From Actinomycetota bacterium (GTDB taxonomy: Bacteria > Actinomycetota > Actinomycetes > Actinomycetales > Microbacteriaceae), in NCBI GenBank assembly GCA_020160915.1, contig JAIUPK010000001.1, positions 527,645-591,644 of the forward strand: a stretch of 64,000 nt of DNA, read 5' to 3'. Shown one piece after another: positions 43,891-52,876 of the stretch (the first letter of the stretch is position 1; each line of letters starts with the position of its first letter). The translations under genes and the position numbers were made by a program. The notes beneath the pieces were generated by a model that was not told the origin of the DNA, searched no databases, and saw nothing but the letters and a program-made list of their open reading frames with translations.

Positions 43891-44891
43891 CCCGCGACCC
43901 TCGAGCCGAGCAACTCGTCCGCGTTGCCGCCCAGGATCGCGGCGACGGCGTCATCGGGCAGTCCGGCAGTCGTGATGTCGGCGACCGGGTCGTCGAGTCC
44001 CATGTCGAACGGGAAGTCGCTGCCGAGCAAGACCTGTGACGCTCCCACGACCTCGACAAGTGCGCGCAGCGCGCGTGGATCGTGCACGACCGTGTCGAAC
44101 CACAGGCGCGACAGGTAGCTCGAGGGAGCGTGCTCGCACCCGTGGGCCTCGGGCCGCACGGCCCACGCACGATCCGAACGACCGATCGCCGTCGGGAGGT
44201 ATCCCCCGCCGTGAGCCGCCAGCACCTTGAGTCCCGGATGCCTGTCGAGCACGCCCGCGAAGATGAGGTGCGACAGCGCGACCGCGTTCTCGACCGGCTG
44301 ACCCACCGTGTTCGAGAGGTAGAACCGATCGAGGCGCTCGTCCAGCGAGCAACCGAACGGGTGCAGGAAGACCACGCAGCCGAGCTCGGCGGCGCGCGCC
44401 CAGAACGGCTCGAGGCGGGCATCCGACAACTCGACGTCGCCAGCGAAGGAGGAGATCTCGACCCCGGCGAGTCCGCGGCCGAGCACCGCGTCATCCAGGC
44501 ACTCGACGATGCGCTCGGGATGCTGCAGCGGAATCAGCCCGAGTCCGACCAATCGGTCGGGGGCAGCCGCGACGTGCTCGGCGATGAGGCGGTTGGCCTC
44601 CATGGCCGTCCACACCCCGAGCCCCTCGGGTGCCCACGGGTAGAAGTGGTTCGGCGACGGGCTGACCCACTGCCGATCGACGCCCTGCGCGTCCATCGCG
44701 GCGAGACGCGCAGCTGGATCGACGAGCTTCGGGATGCGCGAGCCGATCATCCGCCCGGATGCCGCGATCGACTCGGCGCCGTTGCGACGCAGCTCGAGCG
44801 CGGCCGCCTCCTGCACGAGTTCGGGCGCGCGGCGTTCGACCTCGGCCTGCAGGCCGGGCAGGAGAAGATGGGCGTGGACGTCTGTGATCAC
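43887..44891 (-). CDS. Amidohydrolase-2/ACMSD-like hydrolase or decarboxylase
   Basis: 334 aa. N-terminal DVHAHLLLPG gives the HxH metal ligands; VFLHPFG and VLAAHGGGYLP give the following histidines; the aspartate is in GSDFPFDMG. This is the ACMSD/amidohydrolase-2 pattern, which includes decarboxylases of aromatic acids and lactone hydrolases. In this operon a decarboxylase or ring-fission-product hydrolase role is likely. It overlaps both neighbours by 4 nt. Confidence 0.88.
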   Translation of the reverse strand: MITDVHAHLLLPGLQAEVERRAPELVQEAAALELRRNGAESIAASGRMIGSRIPKLVDPAARLAAMDAQGVDRQWVSPSPNHFYPWAPEGLGVWTAMEANRLIAEHVAAAPDRLVGLGLIPLQHPERIVECLDDAVLGRGLAGVEISSFAGDVELSDARLEPFWARAAELGCVVFLHPFGCSLDERLDRFYLSNTVGQPVENAVALSHLIFAGVLDRHPGLKVLAAHGGGYLPTAIGRSDRAWAVRPEAHGCEHAPSSYLSRLWFDTVVHDPRALRALVEVVGASQVLLGSDFPFDMGLDDPVADITTAGLPDDAVAAILGGNADELLGSRVAG

Positions 44892-46021
44892 GCCGGCTCC
44901 GCCATCTTCATCGCGATTCCGAAGATGAGGCCGCCGGCATCCGCGTCGCGGTCACCGTCGATCTGCCACTGGCCGAGCTGTGCGGATGCCTCAACCACTG
45001 CCATCGCGCGCGGCAGACGCCGGGCGTGGAATTCGTTCCACAGCGCGTCATCGAGCGTCGCGTGCGAGACGAGCAGTTCGGTGAGAACCAACGCATCCTC
45101 GAGGGCCTGTGCCGCACCCTGCGCGATCGTGGGAGGGCAGGTGTGCGCCGCATCCCCGATCACGACGACGCGCCCGCGGTTCCAGGGAGCATCCACGATG
45201 TGCTTGGTGAACCACGTGTAGTTGGCGGGGGCGCCCGCCTCGAGGTCGGCCCGGATCGAGTTCCACGGTCCGTCGTAGGCGCGCGACTCCTCGACCATGA
45301 TTCGCGCGGCATCCTCGTCGCTCAGGCCGGTGCGGTCCTGGGCCTTCTCGACGAGGAAGGCGTACATGGTGTTCTCGCCCGTGGGCGTGTAGCCGGCGAT
45401 GTACACGGGACCGCCGTAGTACAGCTCGCTGCGCTCGACTTCGGCGGGCCGCGACACGAACGAGCGCCAGATGCCCATGCCGAACGGCTCGGGAACGGTC
45501 TCGATTCCGATGAGTCCCCGCACCACCGAGTTGAGGCCGTCGGCCCCGATCAGAAGGTCGTAGTCGCCGACTGGTGCACCGTTGACCAGCACTGTGACGT
45601 GGTCGTCGGACTGTTCAAGACCGGTGACGCTGGCACCGAAGGCGACGTTCGCCCCGGCGGTGACCGCGTGATCGAAGAGGATGCGCGCGAGGTCGGGGCG
45701 AGACATCCCCATGGTCGACGGGTAGTTCGGTCCTCCGGACTTGACGTCGGGCAGCTCGGCAACGATGGGCGCACCCGGACCGGGGGCGCGCAGGTTGAGG
45801 CCCGTAAAGGCAAAGCCCGCGTCGCGGATCTCCTCCCACGCGCCGAGCGCGTCGAAGACCCGCAGCGCATTGCCCTGCAAGGTGATGCCGGAACCGAGAG
45901 CGCTGAGCTCCGGCTTGGCCTCGAATACGTCGACATGCACGCCGGCCTTCGCCAGCTGGATGGCGGTGGCCAGGGCGGCGACGCCGCATCCGGCAATGGC
46001 AACACGCGACACTGCGGTCAT
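44888..46021 (-). CDS. FAD-dependent aromatic-ring monooxygenase
   Basis: 377 aa, PHBH-type. FAD is bound by VAIAGCGVAALATAIQLAKAGVHVDVFEAK, the DG motif is DLLIGADGLNSVVR, and the second FAD motif is GRVVVIGDAAHTCPPTIAQGAAQALEDALVL. It should hydroxylate an aromatic acid using NAD(P)H and O2, giving the substrate for the extradiol dioxygenase of the same operon. The exact compound cannot be read from the sequence. Confidence 0.9.
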   Translation of the reverse strand: MTAVSRVAIAGCGVAALATAIQLAKAGVHVDVFEAKPELSALGSGITLQGNALRVFDALGAWEEIRDAGFAFTGLNLRAPGPGAPIVAELPDVKSGGPNYPSTMGMSRPDLARILFDHAVTAGANVAFGASVTGLEQSDDHVTVLVNGAPVGDYDLLIGADGLNSVVRGLIGIETVPEPFGMGIWRSFVSRPAEVERSELYYGGPVYIAGYTPTGENTMYAFLVEKAQDRTGLSDEDAARIMVEESRAYDGPWNSIRADLEAGAPANYTWFTKHIVDAPWNRGRVVVIGDAAHTCPPTIAQGAAQALEDALVLTELLVSHATLDDALWNEFHARRLPRAMAVVEASAQLGQWQIDGDRDADAGGLIFGIAMKMAEPA

Positions 46022-46057
46022 GGGTGGAACCTCTCTGTTCTTACTTGCTGGTGGTGG

Positions 46058-47056
46058 TCAGAAGAGCGCGACGGGGTTCACGGGGGAACCCACGGCGCCG
46101 GTGATCGGCAGGGGCGGTGCCGAGAGCAGGAACTCGTACCGGCCGGTCGACGCGCAGTGTTCGCCGAGTTCCTCGAGATCCCACATCTCACCGATCGTGA
46201 GGCCGAGGTTGGGGATCACGACCTGGTGCAGCGGCTGAAATGCGGGCACGTCGAACTCGTTCGGCCGCACCTCGAAACCCCAGGTGTCGGTGGCAATGGC
46301 GGCGATCTCGCTGCGGTGCAGCCATCCTGCCGTGGTCAGCGAGAGTCCCGGTGCCGGGCCGCCCGCGTACTCACCCCACCCGTCGCGACGTGCCCGAGCC
46401 AGCTGTCCGGTGCGCACCAGCACGATGTCGCCTCGACCGACTCGACTGGTCAGCCCCTGGGCGGCGATGCAACTGTCGAGGTCCGCCGCGGTGATGGCGT
46501 AGCCGTCGTCGAGCTGGCCGGTGTCCGGTGACAGGTGGCGCCCGAGATCGAGAAGCACGCCCCGCGAGACGATGACGGATGCCGCGTGCTCGATGCCCGT
46601 GACCAGGTCGCCGTCGCTCGTGACGACGTCACCGGCGCGGCGCCCGTTCCACGCGACGCCGTGGTCGAAGATGTGGCCGAGGCCATCCCACTGGGTGGAG
46701 CACTGCAGTGGCATCGCGATGACGTCATCGGCCCCGCCGATTCCGTGGGGAAAACCTTGGTTGCCGCGCTCGGCATCCGTTCCGGTATCGAGCATGGTGT
46801 GCACGGGGTTGGTGCGACGGCGCCAGCCCTTCTGCGGTCCGGCCATGTCGAACGACTGGGAGAGCGAGATGAGCCGGCCAGTGGTGGCGAGCGCCGCGGC
46901 ATCCGCTCGGGTCTGATCGTCGATGTAGTTCAGGGTGCCGAGCCGGTCGTCCTCACCCCAGCGCCCCCAGTTGCGGTACGCAGTCGCACGCTTCGCGATC
47001 TCGGCTTCAGGGTCGGCGCGGTCGATGTTGGCCGGGTCTTCGTCGGGGGTGCTCAT
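46058..47056 (-). CDS. Cyclase-family (kynurenine formamidase-like) hydrolase
   Basis: 332 aa. The cyclase motif for metal binding is QWDGLGHIFDHG (HxxxD-type) with FPHGIGGADDV before it and DIVLVRTGQL and FDVPAFQPLHQVVIPNLGL after it. Members hydrolyse amides, lactones or isatin-type rings. The ATG overlaps the upstream FAH stop by 4 nt. In this operon it may open a lactone or amide produced during ring degradation. Confidence 0.87.
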   Translation of the reverse strand: MSTPDEDPANIDRADPEAEIAKRATAYRNWGRWGEDDRLGTLNYIDDQTRADAAALATTGRLISLSQSFDMAGPQKGWRRRTNPVHTMLDTGTDAERGNQGFPHGIGGADDVIAMPLQCSTQWDGLGHIFDHGVAWNGRRAGDVVTSDGDLVTGIEHAASVIVSRGVLLDLGRHLSPDTGQLDDGYAITAADLDSCIAAQGLTSRVGRGDIVLVRTGQLARARRDGWGEYAGGPAPGLSLTTAGWLHRSEIAAIATDTWGFEVRPNEFDVPAFQPLHQVVIPNLGLTIGEMWDLEELGEHCASTGRYEFLLSAPPLPITGAVGSPVNPVALF

Positions 47057-48015
47057 CGCGCGGACTCCGCGACGCAGCGCACCACCTGGGTGCCGAGTCC
47101 CTCGATGCTGCCCGACATCACGTCACCGTCACGGAGGAACCGCTTCCAGTGCTGGCCGTTGCCGGGAGGGCTCCCCGTGAGCAGCAGGTCGCCCGGCAGC
47201 AGCGCCGTCGTCTGCGACGCCGCCGAGATCAGAGCGGGGATGTCGAACAGCAGGTCGCTCGTCGAGGAGTCCTGCATCGTCTGGCCGTTGAGGTCGAGGC
47301 GGATGGTGAGGTCGGACGGGTCCACGAACTGCGCCGGCACCAGGAACGGACCGGTCGGCAGGAAGCCGGGGGCGTTCTTCGAGCGGAACCAGTCGGTGCC
47401 GATCTCCTTCATGTCCTTGCGGAAGACCAGGTCGCGAGTCGTGACGTCGTTGACGATCGTGTACCCGGCGACGTGCGCCATCGCATCCTCGCGGGACACC
47501 TGGAACGCCGTGCTGCCGATGACGACGGCGAGCTCGAGTTCCCAGTCGTGCACCTCGCTGTAGGAGGGCAGCACCAGCGGCACGTCGTCGCCGACGACCA
47601 CAGTGGGCAGGCCGATGAAGAAGTAGGGCTCACCGGTGGCCGCGCGCTTGTCCATGAGGTCGGCCGCGAACGCGTAGGCCTGTTCGGGGGTGCGAGTCTC
47701 GTCGAGAGTGAGGCCGGCTACGACCAGCTCGATCACGTGGGCCCGGTAGTTGGCGCCCGCCTGGATGACCTGACGTGGCGTCACCGGCGCGGTGAGGGTC
47801 ACGCTGTCGAGCGGCACCCAGCCGTCCTCACGCTCGGCGAGCTCGGCGATGCGCGCCCAGCCATCGGCGCCCAGAAGCGCGTTCAGGTCGGCGGCTCCCA
47901 ACTCGTCGGCCGAGATGGGCCGGATGCGCTGCCCCGAGACCACTCCCAGCTGGACAGAATCGCCCGCGCGGTAGCGCGCCAGCGCGTAGGGTGCGCTCAG
48001 TCCCAGGTCCACCAT
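47053..48015 (-). CDS. Fumarylacetoacetate hydrolase-family enzyme
   Basis: 320 aa from the ATG at 48015. VIQAGANYRAHVIE, the metal-site VHDWELELAVVIG and GYTIVNDVTTRDLVFRKDM are the FAH signature, and LLTGSPPGNG ends the core. It lies 73 nt after the dioxygenase gene and overlaps the cyclase by 4 nt. It is expected to hydrolyse the ring-cleavage product of the upstream dioxygenase. The frame upstream of 48015 is inside the intergenic gap and has no homology. Confidence 0.88.
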   Translation of the reverse strand: MVDLGLSAPYALARYRAGDSVQLGVVSGQRIRPISADELGAADLNALLGADGWARIAELAEREDGWVPLDSVTLTAPVTPRQVIQAGANYRAHVIELVVAGLTLDETRTPEQAYAFAADLMDKRAATGEPYFFIGLPTVVVGDDVPLVLPSYSEVHDWELELAVVIGSTAFQVSREDAMAHVAGYTIVNDVTTRDLVFRKDMKEIGTDWFRSKNAPGFLPTGPFLVPAQFVDPSDLTIRLDLNGQTMQDSSTSDLLFDIPALISAASQTTALLPGDLLLTGSPPGNGQHWKRFLRDGDVMSGSIEGLGTQVVRCVAESAR

Positions 48016-48088
48016 GTGCCGTACTCCTCGCCTCGTTGCGATCTCACGTTGATGGCGGGTCGGACGCACAAGTCCGACCCGCCCGAGC

Positions 48089-49042
48089 CTAACCCCGGCC
48101 GTGCTTGGCGTACGGGTTGAACAGGGCTTCCTTGATCTCGTCGGGCACGCCCTCTTCCGTCGCCGACGGCCCATCGGCGGGCGGGAACGACTCCGTCATC
48201 GACATCGGCATGGCGCCGTTGCGGTAGAAGTTGTTCGAGCCGAGCGACGGCTTCCAGGTCTTCGGCTCCCAGTCGGGCACGTAGTTGCGGTAGCCGCCGG
48301 TGTTGAGCTCGATGCGCAGCGTCGACGGTTCGCGGTAGTACAGGAAGGTCTGCTCACCGATGCCGTGGATGTTCGGTCCGTACTCGATCGGGATGCCGTT
48401 CTCCATGAGGGTGTCGGCGGCGATCAGCAGTTCCTCGCGGGTGTCCACCCAGAACGCGTAGTGGTTGATGCGACCCGACTTGGTGGATCCGTCGAGCACC
48501 ACGCCGAGGTCGTGCGACTTCTCGTTGGTGGTGAGCACCGAGAACACCGAGATGGGCGCCTCGTCGAGGATGGTCTTGGCCATGATGCGGAAGCCGAGCA
48601 CCCGGTTGTACCAGGCGGCGAAGTCATCGACGCTGCTCGTGGCCACGGTCACGTGGTCGAGCTGGCGCGGTGCCCCAGCGATCTTGCTGCGCTTCTCGGG
48701 GCGGTCGGGGTAGATCGAGGCATCGGCCGGAGCCGCAACGTGACGCTCGACGTCCCAGTGCAAGGTCATGCTGTGGCCCCACGGTCCGACGAAACGGTAC
48801 GCCTTGCCGATGGCGTGGCCTTCGAACCATTCGCCTTCGACGCCCTCGGCCTCGAGTCGCTTGGCCGCCTCTTCGAGCGCCTCGGCGCTGGAGGTGCGCC
48901 ATGCCATCGTCGACAGCGAGGGCTCGGAGCCGGGCACGATGACCAGGCTGTAGCGGTAGTAGTCGCCCCAGCAGCGCAGATAGACGGCGCCGTCGATGCG
49001 GTCGACAACGGTGAGCCCCACGTGCTTCGCCCGTCGAGGCAA
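48089..49042 (-). CDS. Extradiol (catechol 2,3-type) dioxygenase, N-terminally truncated
   Basis: 317 aa as an open frame from a TTG, or about 310 from a GTG at 49021. The catalytic domain is intact: His in RQLDHVTVA, His in GRINHYAFW and Glu in LRIELNTG are the three iron ligands. The first domain starts abruptly at GLTVVDRIDGAVYLR; the first roughly 30 residues normal for type I extradiol dioxygenases, up to the VLGL segment, are absent. The residues before it are read from the antisense of the LysR remnant. With a missing strand the N-terminal domain may fold poorly, and the native promoter is gone. Confidence 0.8.
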   Translation of the reverse strand: MPRRAKHVGLTVVDRIDGAVYLRCWGDYYRYSLVIVPGSEPSLSTMAWRTSSAEALEEAAKRLEAEGVEGEWFEGHAIGKAYRFVGPWGHSMTLHWDVERHVAAPADASIYPDRPEKRSKIAGAPRQLDHVTVATSSVDDFAAWYNRVLGFRIMAKTILDEAPISVFSVLTTNEKSHDLGVVLDGSTKSGRINHYAFWVDTREELLIAADTLMENGIPIEYGPNIHGIGEQTFLYYREPSTLRIELNTGGYRNYVPDWEPKTWKPSLGSNNFYRNGAMPMSMTESFPPADGPSATEEGVPDEIKEALFNPYAKHGRG

Positions 49043-49805
49043 CGCCTACGAGCTGACGCCGTTCGCGCTCCGACTGACCGAGCACACCACCACCGCGCTC
49101 GAGGCCGCGCGGCGGGTGTTCGAGAGCCAGGCCACCTGGGAGCCCGCCGAGTCGACACGAGAGTTCTCCATCTACGGATCCGACTACGGTTTCGTGACGA
49201 TCGGCCGCGTTGTCTCCGAGCTCGCCGGCCAGCGTGCGCCCGGAGTGCGCTTCCGGTTCATGCTGCACAACCCCTCGATCGTCGAAGATGTGATCAACCG
49301 GCTGCGCTCCGTCGACGGCATGGTGATCCCCCACGGGCACGTCTCCGACCTCCCTTACGCCGACCTGTGGCGGGACGACTGGTGCGCCGTCGTCGCCGAG
49401 GAGAGCGAAGTGGGCGACCAACTGACGATGGATGACATCGCCCGCCTCCCCTGGGTCATGACCTTCCAGTCGCGCTCGGCCTACACCTCCGCGGCACGGC
49501 AGGTGCAGCAGCTCGGCGTTGAGCCGCACGTCGAGGTGGTCGTCGAGAGCTTCCTCTCGCTGCCGCACTTCATCCGCGGCAGTCGGCGCATCGGGCTCAT
49601 CCAGGGCGCGCTCGTTCCGCTCGCCCTGCAGGCCGGCGGCATCCGAGTCGTGAAACTGCCCTTCGACCCGACGCCCTTGGTGAACGCGCTGTGGTGGCAT
49701 CCGGTGCACGGACGTGACCCGGAACACACGTGGATGCGGAGCCTCTTCGAGGAGGCTGGTCGCATAGTTCAGGCAGGGACCCACCGAGACGGTCCGATGG
49801 GATGA
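49026..49805 (+). pseudogene. LysR-family regulator remnant lacking the helix-turn-helix
   Basis: About 259 residues of a LysR-type protein: ARRGNAYELTPFALRLTEHTTTALEAARRVFES is the end of the DNA-binding/linker region, followed by the effector-binding domain (REFSIYGSDYGFVTIGRVV, LIQGALVPLALQAGGIRVVKLPFDP). The first 60-odd residues that make up the winged helix are missing, and the only upstream in-frame start is in the antisense of the dioxygenase. A regulator without its DNA-binding domain cannot act normally, so it is called a pseudogene. It was presumably the activator of the leftward operon. Confidence 0.75.
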
Positions 49806-49906
49806 GTGGGGCGGCGGCGATGCCGTACTGAATTCCGCGCTGCGACCAGCCGTCTACGCGGCGGGCGAAGGCAGCGTGCGACTCCACCGCTTCGCGTACC
49901 GCCCAC

Positions 49907-49912
49907 TAGCCT
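49907..49912 (+). promoter_or_regulatory. -10 element TAGCCT of a predicted leaderless gene
   Basis: It ends 7 nt before the GTG at 49920 and there is no ribosome site, matching the other leaderless starts in the window. Confidence 0.45.
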
Positions 49913-49919
49913 GAAACGT

Positions 49920-50720
49920 GTGACCGCACCCGCCGAATCCGAGACCGCGTTCCGACCGTCGTGGTGGATACTCGCGCTCGTTGGGGTAATCGGCGGGGTG
50001 CTCTCCGGCGCGTTCGGCGTGGGGGGTGGCATCCTCATGGTGCCTCTGCTCATCGGGTTGGCGAAGATGAACCAGCGCCAGGCCGCCGCGACCTCGCTGC
50101 TCGCGATCGTGCCGACGGCGATCGCCGGATCGGCCACCTATCTGATCGCCGGCCAGATGGACGTGTTCGCGGCCCTGTTCCTCGGGATCGGCGGTGTGGT
50201 CGGCTCCCTCTACGGCACCCGTCTGCTCAAGCAACTCCCCCTCGGTGTGCTGCGGTGGGGGTTCATCGTGCTGCTCGTGGTCGTGGCCATCCGCATGGTG
50301 CTCGTGATTCCAGACCGCAGCTCGGGGCACCTTGAGCCAAGCGTGCTCGCGGCCCTCGGTCTTGTGGCGATGGGTCTGTTCGTCGGCGTCGCATCCGGTC
50401 TGTTCGGAATCGGCGGCGGCGTGATCGCGGTTCCTGCGCTGATCGCGGTGTTCGGCCTGGGCGACCTGATCGCCAAGGGAACCTCGTTGCTGTTCATGAT
50501 TCCCACGGCGGTCACCGGATCGGTCAACAACTCGCGCAACGGCCTGGTCGACGTTCGGGCAGGACTCATCGTCGGTGTCGCCGCGACGGTCGCCTCATTC
50601 GGCGGTGCAGCGCTCGCGTTCCTGATGTCGCCCGCAGTGTCGTCCTACCTGTTCGCGGCCCTGCTGCTGGTGTCGGCCCTGCAGCTGACCGTGCGAGCGA
50701 TTCGGATGCGACGAGCCTGA
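49920..50720 (+). CDS. TSUP (TauE/SafE)-family permease
   Basis: 266 aa from the GTG at 49920. Two repeats of the family motif are seen, LSGAFGVGGGILMVPLLIG and ASGLFGIGGGVIAVPALIAVFG, in a protein of about eight membrane helices. TSUP proteins export or import organosulfonates, sulfite or small organic anions. It sits between the two aromatic clusters and may move a substrate or acid product, which is inference. The frame upstream of 49920 is not supported. Confidence 0.87.
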   Translation: MTAPAESETAFRPSWWILALVGVIGGVLSGAFGVGGGILMVPLLIGLAKMNQRQAAATSLLAIVPTAIAGSATYLIAGQMDVFAALFLGIGGVVGSLYGTRLLKQLPLGVLRWGFIVLLVVVAIRMVLVIPDRSSGHLEPSVLAALGLVAMGLFVGVASGLFGIGGGVIAVPALIAVFGLGDLIAKGTSLLFMIPTAVTGSVNNSRNGLVDVRAGLIVGVAATVASFGGAALAFLMSPAVSSYLFAALLLVSALQLTVRAIRMRRA

Positions 50721-50743
50721 GCCCGTCGCATCCGGGTCAACTG

Positions 50744-51265
50744 CTAGCGGCGGTTCTCTGCGCGACGGAAGTAGACGCCGGCGACCACGAGCGCGATTCC
50801 CAGCGCCACGGTGAGAACGGTCGTAATCGCTCCGAGGCCGAGCGAAGCGGCAACCCCAAGAAGGATGACGGCCGCGAGGATTGCCGCAACGACGAAGATG
50901 ATCGCCGCCGTGTTGGTGATCTCCTTGCCCACGTAGAGCACGATCGCGCCGACGAGGAATCCTAGGGCCGCGAGTACCGCGCCGATGGTGGTCAGAACCG
51001 CGGGCAGCCCCAGGCCCAGACCCACGAGCGCGAGGATCGCGAACCCGACGGCGCCGACGAACAGGGAGACCTTGGCGACCGTGTTGTTGACCGCGCCGAG
51101 AGCGAGTATCACGAGCGCTACGGCCAGTGCCGCGTAGGCCAAGGCTGCCAACCAGGGCACGGCGACCCCGGCCAGAGGGAGCACGACCGCGAGAAGGAAC
51201 AGTGCACCGGAAACGATGAGAGCGATTCCGGAAGCCGAACGGCGCGAACGGGATATTGCGGCCAT
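50744..51265 (-). CDS. Hypothetical membrane protein, about five helices
   Basis: 173 aa, almost entirely hydrophobic: segments at about 12-36, 38-58, 64-88, 92-113 and 118-165, short loops, basic ends (SRSRRS and RRAENRR). It resembles small DUF308/HdeD-like membrane proteins in layout but lacks a decisive motif. It is convergent with the permease and divergent from the hpa operon, whose promoter lies just upstream. Function unknown. Confidence 0.75.
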   Translation of the reverse strand: MAAISRSRRSASGIALIVSGALFLLAVVLPLAGVAVPWLAALAYAALAVALVILALGAVNNTVAKVSLFVGAVGFAILALVGLGLGLPAVLTTIGAVLAALGFLVGAIVLYVGKEITNTAAIIFVVAAILAAVILLGVAASLGLGAITTVLTVALGIALVVAGVYFRRAENRR

Positions 51266-51354
51266 GGTGTGCTCCTGACGTCGTTGTGCGGGTGTGGCGT
51301 CAGTCTAGGCCCCTCGCTCAGGCCAGGTGGTCCCCGACCACCCTCGAGCGGGTG

Positions 51355-51400
51355 TTGACAGCCTAGGTCGATCGTATACTATTTCAGATATATTCGATCG
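51355..51400 (+). promoter_or_regulatory. Promoter and candidate GntR operator of the homoprotocatechuate operon
   Basis: A consensus -35 TTGACA (51355-51360), 16-bp spacer and -10 TACTAT (51377-51382). CGATCG occurs at 51369-51374 and 51395-51400 flanked by TATA on the inner sides, an imperfect dyad across the -10 and start site. The encoded GntR regulator is the likely binder. Confidence 0.6.
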
Positions 51401-51418
51401 CGACGAGGCGGAGAGTTC

Positions 51419-52876
51419 ATGAGCACGTCAGACCTTGGGCACGACTTCCGCCCCGGCAAGATCATCGCGATGCACCTCAACTACCCCTCGCGGATTGCGC
51501 AGCGCGGGCGGGTGCCCGCTCACCCCTCCTACTTTCTGAAACCCGCGACGTCGGTTGCCGCGACTGGCGGCACCATAGAACGCCCCGCGGGTACCGAACT
51601 GCTCGCCTTCGAGGGCGAGATCGCGCTCATCATCGGGCGTCCGACGCGTCGCGTGTCACCCGAGGAGGGCTGGGATGCGGTGTCCGGCATCACCGCCGCA
51701 AACGACTTCGGGGTCTACGACCTTCGCTATGTGGACAAGGGATCCAACTTCCGCTCGAAGGGCGGCGACGGCTTCACTCCGCTCGGACCGTCGATCATCG
51801 ACGCCCGGTCCGTCGATCCCGCCAAACTTCGAGTGCGCACCTGGGTGAACGGGACCGTGGCTCAGGATGACACCACCGCCGACCTCACGTTCTCCCTCGG
51901 CCTGCTCGTGGCCGATGTCTCCCAGCTCATCACCCTCGAGCCCGGGGACGTCATCCTCACGGGAACGCCGGCGGGCTCCTCCGTTGTCGTCCCCGGCGAC
52001 GTGGTCGAAGTCGAGGTGACCACCGCTGACGGTGCCCTGAGCTCGGGCCGACTCGTGACCACGGTGACGCAGGGAGTCCACGAGTTGCCTGCCTTCAGCG
52101 CCGGACCGAAGGTGGACGACCTCCAGCGGGAGGAGGCGTGGGGATCACGCGCCGCGGCGGGCCTGCCCGAGGAGGCGAGCATCCTCACGGAGCACCTGAA
52201 GGCCAAGATCAACTCGGTCGCGACCGCGACCCTGAGCTCACTGCTGCGCAAGCGCGGTTTCAACAACGTCTCGATCGACGGACTCATCGCGACCCAACCC
52301 GGTGCACGACTGGTCGGGCTCGCGCGCACCCTGCGCTACATCCCCAACCGGGAGGACCTGTTCGATCGCTTCGGCGGCGGATACAACGCCCAGAAGCGGC
52401 TCTTTGACTCCCTGAGGCCCGACGATGTCGTCGTCATCGAGGCGCGCGGCGACTCCGGCTCGGGAACCCTCGGCGACATCCTCGCGATCAGGGCGAAGCA
52501 CCTCGGAGCCGCCGGAATTGTCACTGACGGTGGCGTGCGCGACCTTGCCGTGGTCACCGAACTCGGCATCCCGACCTACCACGCGGGAGGTCATCCGGCA
52601 GTGCTCGGCCGCAAGCACGTGCCGTGGGAGTACGACACCACGATCGGCTGCGGCGGCGCCGCCGTGCAGCCGGGGGACGTCATCGTCGGCGACGACGACG
52701 GTGTGCTCGTGATTCCGCCATCCCTGATCGCCGATCTCGTCGACGAGGCGATCGCACAGGAGAAGGAGGAGGCGTTCATCGCAGCACACGTGGCCGCGGG
52801 CGAACCGGTGGAGAAGCTGTTCCCCCTCAGCCCTGAGTGGCGCGAGAAGTACCGAGCCAGTGTGGAGGAGTCGTGA
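51419..52876 (+). CDS. FAH-family isomerase/decarboxylase fused to an RraA-like domain
   Basis: 485 aa. Residues 10-230 are a FAH domain (LAFEGEIALIIGRPTRR, GITAANDFGVYDLRYVDKG, GDVILTGTPAGS), like the HpaG/HpcE enzyme that decarboxylates and isomerises the homoprotocatechuate ring-fission acid. Residues 255-470 are an RraA-like domain (GTLGDILAIRAKHLGAAGIV, TDGGVRD, GKHVPWEYDTTIGCGGAAV). In HpaG two FAH domains share the work; here RraA takes the place of one. The acidic residue that follows R-D-x2 in class II aldolases is not there, so aldolase activity is uncertain. First gene of the operon. Confidence 0.85.
   Translation: MSTSDLGHDFRPGKIIAMHLNYPSRIAQRGRVPAHPSYFLKPATSVAATGGTIERPAGTELLAFEGEIALIIGRPTRRVSPEEGWDAVSGITAANDFGVYDLRYVDKGSNFRSKGGDGFTPLGPSIIDARSVDPAKLRVRTWVNGTVAQDDTTADLTFSLGLLVADVSQLITLEPGDVILTGTPAGSSVVVPGDVVEVEVTTADGALSSGRLVTTVTQGVHELPAFSAGPKVDDLQREEAWGSRAAAGLPEEASILTEHLKAKINSVATATLSSLLRKRGFNNVSIDGLIATQPGARLVGLARTLRYIPNREDLFDRFGGGYNAQKRLFDSLRPDDVVVIEARGDSGSGTLGDILAIRAKHLGAAGIVTDGGVRDLAVVTELGIPTYHAGGHPAVLGRKHVPWEYDTTIGCGGAAVQPGDVIVGDDDGVLVIPPSLIADLVDEAIAQEKEEAFIAAHVAAGEPVEKLFPLSPEWREKYRASVEES

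Noticed and set aside
48996-49805. Intact LysR gene starting at 48996
   Set aside because: The ten extra residues come from the dioxygenase antisense and there is no HTH.
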